64,000 bases of DNA, from positions 13,796 to 77,795 of the forward strand of contig NZ_CAJUCP010000023.1 of NCBI RefSeq assembly GCF_910585425.1. Direction: 5' to 3'. Below the pieces are notes generated by a model. It ran no database searches and was not told the origin of the DNA. It saw only the letters and a program-made list of their open reading frames with translations. Made by a program: the position numbers and the translations under genes. This stretch comes from an uncultured Acetatifactor sp. Its GTDB lineage: Bacteria > Bacillota > Clostridia > Lachnospirales > Lachnospiraceae. Of this stretch, positions 16,486 to 23,341 are shown in pieces. The stretch's first letter is position 1, and every line of letters begins with the position of its first letter.

Positions 16486-17898
16486 ATGAAAGCATGGGTC
16501 TTGCAAGACATAAATGATATACGATATAAAACAAAAGAAAAACCCGTCCCGTGCGCGAACGAAGTCCTGGTGGCAGTGAAGGCGGCTGGCATCTGCGGTT
16601 CGGACATTCCCAGGATTTACAAGACAGGCGCCCACGTCCACCCGCTGGTTCCGGGACATGAATTCGCAGGTCTGGTGGTGGGGACAGGCCCTGGCGTAGA
16701 TTCCGGCTGGCTGGGAAAGAGGGCGGGAATCTTTCCGCTGATTCCCTGCGGCTCCTGCGGTCCTTGCCTGGCGGGGCAGTATGAGATGTGCCGGAATTAT
16801 GGTTATCTGGGCTCCCGCAGGGACGGGGGTTTTGCGGAGTATGTGGCTGTGCCTGCGGGCAATCTGATAGAACTGCCAGACTGCGTCTCCTTTGAGGAGG
16901 CGGCCATGCTGGAGCCTATGGCGGTGGCAGTCCATGCCATGAGGCGGGTGCTGCCGGAGGAATCTCGAGCGGAGTCCGGGCCGACAGGAGCTGTGAATGC
17001 ATCAGGGCAGGTCATGCAGGGAGGTTCTACAGAATCTGATTGGTCGGATGCTGGCCCGACAGGGGATGTGAATGCATCAGGGCAGGCCCCACATGGAGGT
17101 TCTGCAAAGCCTGATTGGTCGGAGCCCGGGCCGACAGGAGCTGTGAACGCATCAGGGCAGACAACACATGGAGAATCGAGAAAGCCTGAACAGGCGCTGC
17201 CAGCGGAAACGGATGGCAGAGGACAGAGCATGAACCAGCCACAGACGGATGCGGTAGCTCCCCAGGCTGTCGAAGGGATTTTGCCCGCCGGGACAGGCGT
17301 GGAGGAGACGATTGTAGTCTGCGGCCTGGGAACCATAGGGCTTCTGCTCACGGCGCTGCTGTTGGAGAGAGGGAAATCGCGGAGGAAATCAGGAGGCTCC
17401 GGTGGCAGGATTCTGGTAATCGGCAATAAGGACTTTCAGAGACAGAAGATTCTGGAGCTGGGTCTGTCGGCAGATGTCTACTGCGACAGCAGGGCACAGG
17501 ACGCGGGCAGATGGATTCTGGAGCGGACAGGCGGCCGGGGAGCGGATGTCATCTTCGAGTGCGTAGGAAGGAACGAGACCCTGCGCCAGGCGGTGGACAG
17601 CGCTGCCCCGGCGGGGAGGATCTGCCTGGTGGGGAATCCGGCCTCGGACATGGCGCTGGAGAGGGAGGTCTACTGGAAAATCCTGCGGAATCAGCTTACC
17701 GTCACGGGCACCTGGAATTCTTCCTTTTCCCATAAAGCGTCGGATGACTGGCATTATGCGCTGGAGCGGCTTTCCCGTAAGGATTTGATGCCAGGTCGGC
17801 TTATTTCGCACAGGTTTTCCCTGGAAGAACTGGAAAAAGGCCTGCACATCATGCGGGACAAATCGGAGGATTATGTAAAAATCATGGCAGTCATCTGA
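16486..17898 (+). CDS. Zinc-dependent polyol-phosphate dehydrogenase (GatD-like) with internal repeat insertion
   Basis: 470 residues against roughly 345 for the family. Catalytic zinc residues are in GICGSD (Cys) and PGHEF (His-Glu); the structural zinc site is CGSCGPCLAGQYEMC; SRRDGGFAEY follows. After AMRRVLPE a low-complexity insert of ~110 residues appears, including a 25-residue tandem repeat starting PTGAVNASGQ, and then the NAD fold resumes with CGLGTIGLLL. Resemblance is closest to galactitol-1-phosphate dehydrogenase. With the adjacent epimerase and cytidylyltransferase it probably reduces a ketose-phosphate to a polyol-phosphate. The insert falls between the catalytic and coenzyme domains, so activity may be retained. 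Confidence 0.83.
   Translation: MKAWVLQDINDIRYKTKEKPVPCANEVLVAVKAAGICGSDIPRIYKTGAHVHPLVPGHEFAGLVVGTGPGVDSGWLGKRAGIFPLIPCGSCGPCLAGQYEMCRNYGYLGSRRDGGFAEYVAVPAGNLIELPDCVSFEEAAMLEPMAVAVHAMRRVLPEESRAESGPTGAVNASGQVMQGGSTESDWSDAGPTGDVNASGQAPHGGSAKPDWSEPGPTGAVNASGQTTHGESRKPEQALPAETDGRGQSMNQPQTDAVAPQAVEGILPAGTGVEETIVVCGLGTIGLLLTALLLERGKSRRKSGGSGGRILVIGNKDFQRQKILELGLSADVYCDSRAQDAGRWILERTGGRGADVIFECVGRNETLRQAVDSAAPAGRICLVGNPASDMALEREVYWKILRNQLTVTGTWNSSFSHKASDDWHYALERLSRKDLMPGRLISHRFSLEELEKGLHIMRDKSEDYVKIMAVI
16981..17190 (+). repeat. 75-bp tandem repeat inside the dehydrogenase gene
   Basis: Units start at 16981, 17056 and 17131 (period exactly 75), each opening with CCGACAGG and containing AATGCATCAGGGCAG or AACGCATCAGGGCAG. 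The third copy is diverged and partial. 75 bases is 25 codons, so the frame is kept. Confidence 0.9.
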
Positions 17899-17954
17899 AT
17901 GGAAAAGGTTTTTCCTTAACGGTGAACAGAGATAGACAATGCTTTGAATTCGCG

Positions 17955-18060
17955 AGCAGTATATACTGCTTAACGGTTTCACTTGCCGTGAAACCAGACT
18001 GCATAACGCTGACTGGTTCGAGCGCATGATTACATTAGGCAGTATTCAGCGTTATGCAGT
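17955..18060. repeat. Cluster of three palindromes between convergent genes
   Basis: Three inverted repeats in a row: the 16-base palindrome AGCAGTATATACTGCT (17955-17970), GGTTTCAC/GTGAAACC (17975-17982 and 17988-17995), and a perfect 15-base pair ACTGCATAACGCTGA/TCAGCGTTATGCAGT (17998-18012 and 18046-18060). The last arm contains the stop codon of the minus-strand gene. It may act as a bidirectional terminator, but there is no T-run; a mobile palindromic repeat is an alternative, since a related palindrome occurs at 22749. Confidence 0.7.
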
Positions 18061-18699
18061 ATAAATCAACGAAACAAAATACTCCAGCACCCGCCTCCCA
18101 TCCGTCCCCGACCTCTCAAAATCAATCCTCTCCGGATGCCACTGTACGCCCACGACAGGCAGGCTCTCATGGCCTATGGCCTCGATGCACCCATCCAGCG
18201 GACAGCGCGATGCCACCGACAGCCCCTTTCCCAGCCTGGCAATCGCCTGGTGGTGGGCGCTGTTCACAGTGGCTTCACCGCCGTACAGACTGTACAGCCA
18301 GGAATCCCTTTCGATTACAGAGCCATGATATTTGTCCCCCTCATCATAACGATGCCGCTCCCCCATGTCCGGCTCCAAATCCTGCACCAATGTCCCGCCC
18401 AGCCCCACATTGATGATCTGCAGCCCCTTGCAGATGCCCAGGACAGGCATGCCGGTCTGCACCGCCAGGTCGAAGGCCTGGAGCTGCAGGATGTCCAGCT
18501 CTGTGTCGATGTCGGCGGAGCCGTGATTGCGCTCTCCGTAGAAGGCGGGAGTGATGTCGCCTCCGCCCGGAAGCAGCAGCCCGCGGCAATCGCTTATCTC
18601 TGACGCGAGTAATGTCACCACGGGCACGGCCCCGATGGATTCCACATACCTGATATAATTCGTTGTCTTCTCCGGCTTTCCTGCGATGGCTATCTTCAT
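18052..18699 (-). CDS. Gamma-glutamyl-gamma-aminobutyrate hydrolase-like (class I amidotransferase fold, peptidase C26)
   Basis: 215 residues from the ATG at 18699; longer in-frame upstream sequence lacks a better start. GLLLPGGGDITPAFYGE is followed by the nucleophile elbow LGICKGLQIINV (Cys), and the His-Glu pair lies in VVGVQWHPERID. These are the PuuD/peptidase C26 motifs; substrates are gamma-glutamyl compounds. It is convergent with the dehydrogenase. The last residues IYTA and the stop lie in the right arm of the 15-base inverted repeat, so the C-terminus may have been set by that repeat. Confidence 0.85.
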   Translation of the reverse strand: MKIAIAGKPEKTTNYIRYVESIGAVPVVTLLASEISDCRGLLLPGGGDITPAFYGERNHGSADIDTELDILQLQAFDLAVQTGMPVLGICKGLQIINVGLGGTLVQDLEPDMGERHRYDEGDKYHGSVIERDSWLYSLYGGEATVNSAHHQAIARLGKGLSVASRCPLDGCIEAIGHESLPVVGVQWHPERIDFERSGTDGRRVLEYFVSLIYTA

Positions 18700-18827
18700 A
18701 AAAGTTTTCCCGCCTTCCGGGCCCCGGGCCCTGCACCATGATAGGATCATCTCTTTGATTCTATTATCAACTTTTTCATTATATACCCTCCACGTATAAG
18801 ATACAATTCGAAAACGGATAATGATAG

Positions 18828-18856
18828 TGGACATTTCCGCCTGATTGAGATATAAT
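18828..18856 (+). promoter_or_regulatory. Promoter for the YfhO-family gene
   Basis: TGGACA at 18828-18833 and TATAAT at 18851-18856 with exactly 17 bases between. It is about 140 bases upstream of the start, leaving a GC-rich leader with no recognised riboswitch. Confidence 0.6.
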
Positions 18857-18995
18857 GACGTTGGCATTAAGGCAAACTTCAAAACCATCGCAGGAGAGTC
18901 CGCTGCAGGATTGCCTGTTGGAGCAGACCCGCTGCGGTGGAGGGGCCGAAGGAGGCAATTGCCGGCCCGGGAGCCGGATTTGATAACTGACAGTG

Positions 18996-21629
18996 ATGAA
19001 GAATAAGAAGATAAATTTAACAGGAAATCGGCAGAGGGCAGCCCTTGTCCTCTCATTTCTGATTCCTTCCATGGTCATGCTGGCATTGTTCGTGGTGAAC
19101 CGGATCTATCCCTTTGGGGACAGGAGCTTCCTGTTTTCCGATATGTACCACCAGTACATGCCTTTTTTCAGTGAGCTGCTCCACAAGGTGAGGGGAGGGG
19201 AGAATCTGAGCTTCTCCTTCAATGTGGGGATAGGCTCTAATTTTCTTGCGCTTTTTGTATATTACTTGGCAAGTCCCTTCCACATATTTTCCCTGCTGGT
19301 GCCGGAGAGCTACCTGATGGAATTCATGAGCTATCTGATTGTGGTCAAAATCGGGCTGGCAGGGCTGACCTCTTATCTCTATCTCAGGAGGCGTTCCGGG
19401 TTGTCCGGGGCAGGCAAAGGGGAGGCTCTGTCCGCCGGTTCCGGAGCGGGAGGGGAAATGGGCGCGCTGTTCTTCTCCTGTTTCTACGCGCTGTCCGGCT
19501 TCATGGCCGCCTACAACTACAATATCATGTGGGTGGACTGCGTGGTATTGCTGCCTTTGATCGTCCTGGGGCTGGAACGGCTGGTGCGGGAGGGACGCTG
19601 CGGGCTGTACTGCGTCACATTGGCCCTGTCCATCTACACGAATTATTACATCTCCATCATGATCTGCATCTTCCTGGTGCTATACTTCGGGCTGCTCCTG
19701 GTGACGGAGAGGCGCGGCATGAGGGACATCTGCAGGCGGGACATCCCTCGCTTTGCCCTGTACTCCCTTCTGGCGGGAGGCATGGCGGCAATGCTGCTGG
19801 TTCCCGAGGTCTGCGCCATCCTGCGGACGGATTTCGGGGACATGGACTTCCCGGAGAAGATAGAGTCCTATTTTTCCATCCTGGATATGCTGGCCAGGCA
19901 CTGCGTGTGCGTCTATGCGGAGCGGGGGCTGGACCACTGGCCCAATATCTACTGCGGCAGTGCGGTGCTGCTGATGATACCGTTGTACCTGATGAACAGG
20001 CGAATCTCCATTCGGGAGAAATTCTGCCGCATGGGGCTGGCCGGGTTCCTGCTGCTTAGCTTCGGCACCAATATGCTGGACTTCATCTGGCATGGCCTGA
20101 ACTATCCGGATTCCCTGCCGGCCAGACAGTCCTTTGTCTATATTTTCCTGGTACTGACCATGTGCCATGACGCGTACCGGCATGTGCGGGAGCTGGAGGG
20201 GCAGCAGATTCTGTACGGGTATCTGTGGGCGGCGGGCTTTTTTCTGTTCTGCGAGAAGTTCGTGGACCATGAGGACTTCGAGTGGGGCGTGAAGCTTCTG
20301 ACCCTTGCTTTCGTCAGCCTTTACGCGGTGCTCCTCTACCTGTACCGAACCAAAGAGGACGGTACGCTGCACAGAGGGCTGGCCGTAATGGCGCTGACGA
20401 TCGTGGTGGCGGAATGCGCCGTCAATACTTATGTCACCAGCCTGGGCACGGTGAGCCGCAGCGCCTACCTGGGGCAGCAGGAGGACTATAAGGCACTGTA
20501 CCAGGAGACGAAGGGCCGGGAAGAGGGGTTCTATCGGCTGGAGAAGTTCACCAGGAAGACGAAGAACGACGGGACCCTCACAGGCTACCCCACGGCCAGC
20601 CTGTTCTCCTCCACGCTGAACTCCCAGGTCATGGACATGTATGAAAGGCTGGGCATGCGCCACAGCAAGGTGTACTACGGTTTTGACGGCGCCACGGCGC
20701 TCACCTCCGCCATGCTGAACGTGGCATACATGTTCGGGGAGTCGGCGGACTATGAGAACGGCCTTTACACCCTGATTGGGCACAGCGGGGACATTTTCCT
20801 CTATCAGTGCAATGCCGCGCTGCCCTTCGGCTATGTGGCTCCTGTGGGATACGATTTGCCGGAGGGGTATGAGGACCAGGGGCTGAAGCTCCAGAACCAG
20901 ATGGTAAATGACCTGGGAGTGGAGGGGGTTCTGTTCCGGAAGGCTGAGAGCGAGCAGCGGGGGGACAATGTGGAATTCACTCCTCAGGAGGGCGGGTACT
21001 ATTACGCCATCCTCACGGCCTCCGGCACGGGCAAGGTGGACTGCATCGGCGGCAGCACGGTGGAGGAGGAGTACAAAGACCTGAAGGACGGGTCGATTCT
21101 GTACCTGGGATATCTGGAAAAGGAACAGACCGTCACCCTGACCAATGGGGATGAGGATGACGAGACGCCGAAGGTCCAGGCGGATATCTACCGGATGGAC
21201 CAGGCGGTGCTGTGGGAGGCCTTGGAGCTGCTGTCGGCCCGGCATATGGAGGATGTGGAGTGGAAGAACGACACCCTGACAGGCAGCCTTAAGCTTGCGG
21301 AAGCGGGGCGGGTAATCCTCTCCGTGCCTTATGAGGCCGGGTGGCAGGTGAGGGTGAACGGGGAGGAGACCCGGGGGGAGCTGTTCGGCGGCTGCCTCAT
21401 GGCCTTCGACTTGGAGCCGGGGGAGTACCGCTTCGAGATGAAGTACGTGCCGGAGGGTTCCGGCGCAGGAATCCTGGTGAGCATCATGAGCATTGCGGCA
21501 TTCTGCGGGATTACGGCATTGCGCAGGCGGCGGGCAAGGCCGCAGAAACCTGTGGAGACGGAGCGGAATGACCGGGCGGCGGCTTGCGGGGCAGAGGCGA
21601 AAGAGGGCGCAGGCAGGGAGAACACATAA
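18996..21629 (+). CDS. YfhO family multi-spanning membrane protein
   Basis: 877 residues from ATG 18996 (GTG 18993 is also possible; no strong ribosome binding site). The first helix is AALVLSFLIPSMVMLALFVV, followed by FLFSDMYHQYMPFFSELLHK, a YfhO/GT-C-like signature in the first outside loop. A dozen or so membrane helices run to about residue 480, followed by a large extracellular domain, a penultimate beta-rich part (VPYEAGWQVRVNGE), a last helix (GAGILVSIMSIAAFCGI) and a basic tail. YfhO proteins are implicated in lipoteichoic acid glycosylation. A short Gly/Ser-rich insert (SGAGKGEALSAGSGAGG) sits in a cytoplasmic loop near residue 135. Confidence 0.85.
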   Translation: MKNKKINLTGNRQRAALVLSFLIPSMVMLALFVVNRIYPFGDRSFLFSDMYHQYMPFFSELLHKVRGGENLSFSFNVGIGSNFLALFVYYLASPFHIFSLLVPESYLMEFMSYLIVVKIGLAGLTSYLYLRRRSGLSGAGKGEALSAGSGAGGEMGALFFSCFYALSGFMAAYNYNIMWVDCVVLLPLIVLGLERLVREGRCGLYCVTLALSIYTNYYISIMICIFLVLYFGLLLVTERRGMRDICRRDIPRFALYSLLAGGMAAMLLVPEVCAILRTDFGDMDFPEKIESYFSILDMLARHCVCVYAERGLDHWPNIYCGSAVLLMIPLYLMNRRISIREKFCRMGLAGFLLLSFGTNMLDFIWHGLNYPDSLPARQSFVYIFLVLTMCHDAYRHVRELEGQQILYGYLWAAGFFLFCEKFVDHEDFEWGVKLLTLAFVSLYAVLLYLYRTKEDGTLHRGLAVMALTIVVAECAVNTYVTSLGTVSRSAYLGQQEDYKALYQETKGREEGFYRLEKFTRKTKNDGTLTGYPTASLFSSTLNSQVMDMYERLGMRHSKVYYGFDGATALTSAMLNVAYMFGESADYENGLYTLIGHSGDIFLYQCNAALPFGYVAPVGYDLPEGYEDQGLKLQNQMVNDLGVEGVLFRKAESEQRGDNVEFTPQEGGYYYAILTASGTGKVDCIGGSTVEEEYKDLKDGSILYLGYLEKEQTVTLTNGDEDDETPKVQADIYRMDQAVLWEALELLSARHMEDVEWKNDTLTGSLKLAEAGRVILSVPYEAGWQVRVNGEETRGELFGGCLMAFDLEPGEYRFEMKYVPEGSGAGILVSIMSIAAFCGITALRRRRARPQKPVETERNDRAAACGAEAKEGAGRENT

Positions 21630-21758
21630 GAGGCGGCAGGAGAAAAAGGGGCCCGGAGCGCGAGGGCCGCAGAGCGCCGGGGCCATGAGAGGAAGGGTTC
21701 TTCGTGAGGAATTGATTCCCTCAAGGGGAATGATAATAGGAGGAGAAAAGAAAAAGAA

Positions 21759-22631
21759 ATGAAGACAAAAGTGGAAAATGCGGTAATGGACACCGCAAAA
21801 AGAACAGCCATGGTCCTGGTGGCGGCAGTCATCACGGCCGTGAACCTGAAGACCTTTGTGCGCACAGGAGGGCTGATTCCCGGAGGATTCACGGGACTGA
21901 CCAGGCTCCTGCAGGAAATCTGCGACATGGTGTGGGGGTTCGAGCCTCCCTTCTCCGTCATCAACCTGACCCTGAACGTGGTTCCCGCCGTGGTCAGCTA
22001 CAAGTTCATCGGAAAGAAATTCACCATGTATTCCTGCCTGATGATCGTGGTATCCGGCCTGATCACTGACCTGATCCCCAGCTACGCGGTGACCACGGAC
22101 ACGCTGCTGGTGGCGGTGTTCGGCGGACTGTTCAACGCGGTGGCCATAGGCATCTGCCTGGCGGCGGGGGCCACGGCGGGGGGCACGGACTTCATCGCCA
22201 TTTTCCTGTCCGAGAAGATGGACATCGATTCCTGGAACTATATCTTTGCCGGAAACGTGGTGATACTGTGCATAGCGGGGGCGCTGTTCGGCTGGGAGAA
22301 GGCGCTTTACTCCATCATTTTCCAGTTCACCTCCACCCAGGTGCTGCACACGCTCCACAGGCGCTACCAGAAGCAGACGCTGCTGATTGTGACGAAGAAG
22401 CCGGAGGAGGTCTATGAGGTAATCAAAGAGATGACCAATCACGATGCCACGCTGATCAAGGGGGAGGGCTGTTACATGAAGCAGGAGTGCAACATCCTCT
22501 ACTCCGTGGTGGGCCGGGACGAGGTGCGCAAGGTGCTGAACCGTGTGCGGGAGACGGATCCCACGGCATTCGTGAACATGATCCGCACGGAGAACCTGTC
22601 GGGGCGGTTCTACCAGAGGCCCAACGACTGA
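21759..22631 (+). CDS. YitT family membrane protein (DUF161 plus DUF2179)
   Basis: 290 residues. The N-terminal membrane domain has GGLIPGGFTGLTRLLQ and AAGATAGGTDFIAIFLSEK, typical of the YitT repeats; about five helices run to residue 190. The C-terminal soluble DUF2179 domain contains QTLLIVTKKPEEVYEVI, HDATLIKGEGCY and NILYSVVGRDEV. Function is not known for the family; transporter-like roles are guessed. AGGAGG is about 14 bases upstream, longer than usual. A strong terminator follows. Confidence 0.88.
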   Translation: MKTKVENAVMDTAKRTAMVLVAAVITAVNLKTFVRTGGLIPGGFTGLTRLLQEICDMVWGFEPPFSVINLTLNVVPAVVSYKFIGKKFTMYSCLMIVVSGLITDLIPSYAVTTDTLLVAVFGGLFNAVAIGICLAAGATAGGTDFIAIFLSEKMDIDSWNYIFAGNVVILCIAGALFGWEKALYSIIFQFTSTQVLHTLHRRYQKQTLLIVTKKPEEVYEVIKEMTNHDATLIKGEGCYMKQECNILYSVVGRDEVRKVLNRVRETDPTAFVNMIRTENLSGRFYQRPND

Positions 22632-22650
22632 GGGACGGCAGCGCGGATTG

Positions 22651-22714
22651 ATGCCGCGGCAGCAGGGAATTTGGAATGGGATTCCCTGCCGCCGCGGCAT
22701 TTTTCTGCTTTTTT
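22651..22714 (+). terminator. Intrinsic terminator after the YitT gene
   Basis: Twenty-base stem (22651-22670 with 22681-22700, one mismatch) around a 10-base loop, arms starting ATGCCGCGGC and ending GCCGCGGCAT, followed by TTTTCTGCTTTTTT. Confidence 0.92.
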
Positions 22715-22748
22715 AAACTGCGCACCGGTTAAATTTGCAGTGCGACCC

Positions 22749-22817
22749 GACTGCAGATCGCCAGCCAAGTAATTTCCCGGGGGACACCACTGTAAATCCT
22801 GGCGGTCTGCAGTATAG
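22749..22817. repeat. Imperfect palindrome related to the one at 17998
   Basis: Arms ACTGCAGATCGCCAG (22750-22764) and CTGGCGGTCTGCAGT (22799-22813), one mismatch, preceded by G and followed by ATA. The 17998 palindrome also begins GACTGCA and ends TGCAGTATA with a similar span (66-69 bases), so the two may belong to one repeat family with a variable interior. Confidence 0.5.
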
Positions 22818-22836
22818 CTATCCTTGTCAGAGGCTG

Positions 22837-22882
22837 TTGACATTGTAGACAGTCTATGGTATCATGTGTTTACAATGTAGAC
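22837..22882 (+). promoter_or_regulatory. Autoregulated promoter with BlaI-type operators
   Basis: TTGACA at 22837-22842, 17-base spacer, TATCAT at 22860-22865. Two similar sites overlap it: GACATTGTAGAC (22839-22850) and TACAATGTAGAC (22871-22882), centred 32 bases apart, about three helical turns. BlaI/MecI repressors bind TACA-TGTA type dyads, so repression of the following blaI-blaR1-like pair by its own product is the natural reading. Confidence 0.75.
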
Positions 22883-22963
22883 ACTAAGGCGGATTCAGAA
22901 AAGGACAGAGGCGGGCTCCTGCAACAGGAAGGCAGGAAATCCGCCAAAAGAAAGGCGAATTGC

Positions 22964-23341
22964 ATGAAAGCACTGAGCGAAGCGGAATGGAATATCATGG
23001 AGAGCCTGTGGGAGGAGTGCCCTAAGGTGGGCAGCAGGATTGTGGCGGACATGGCGGGCCGGGTAGGGTGGAGCCGGAGCACCACGCTGACCATGCTGAA
23101 GCGGATGACGGAAAAGGGGCTGATTGCCTGCGAGGACAATGGGCGCATGCGGGTCTATGTGCCGCTTATCGAGCGAGAGACTGCCGTGAAGAAGGAGACG
23201 GACAATTTCCTGAAAAGGGTCTATCACGGCAGTGCCAGCATGCTGGTGAATAGCTTCATCAAGAGACAGCGGCTGTCTGCCGAGGAGCTTTCGCAGCTTC
23301 GGCAGATTCTGGATAAGGCAGAGGAAGAGCGGAATGGTTGA
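22964..23341 (+). CDS. BlaI/MecI family transcriptional repressor
   Basis: 125 residues from the ATG at 22964, with AAAGGCG upstream. Winged helix: LSEAEWNIMESLWEECPKVGSRIVADM, then the recognition helix region WSRSTTLTMLKRMTEKGLIAC and the wing RMRVYVPLIER. The C-terminal dimerisation region contains MLVNSFIKRQRLSAEEL. In the family, BlaR1 signalling cleaves the repressor. It overlaps the next gene by 8 bases, so the two are coupled. Confidence 0.92.
   Translation: MKALSEAEWNIMESLWEECPKVGSRIVADMAGRVGWSRSTTLTMLKRMTEKGLIACEDNGRMRVYVPLIERETAVKKETDNFLKRVYHGSASMLVNSFIKRQRLSAEELSQLRQILDKAEEERNG

Noticed and set aside
16486..17898. Naming the dehydrogenase TarJ
   Set aside because: Motifs and length outside the insert resemble galactitol-1-phosphate dehydrogenase more than TarJ; only the neighbouring cytidylyltransferase suggests a ribitol role.
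19680..22700. A very long open frame on the minus strand opposite the YfhO and YitT genes
   Set aside because: It is antisense to two clearly conserved membrane genes, has Arg/His/Gln-rich composition typical of GC-rich shadow frames, and no ribosome binding site or family motif.
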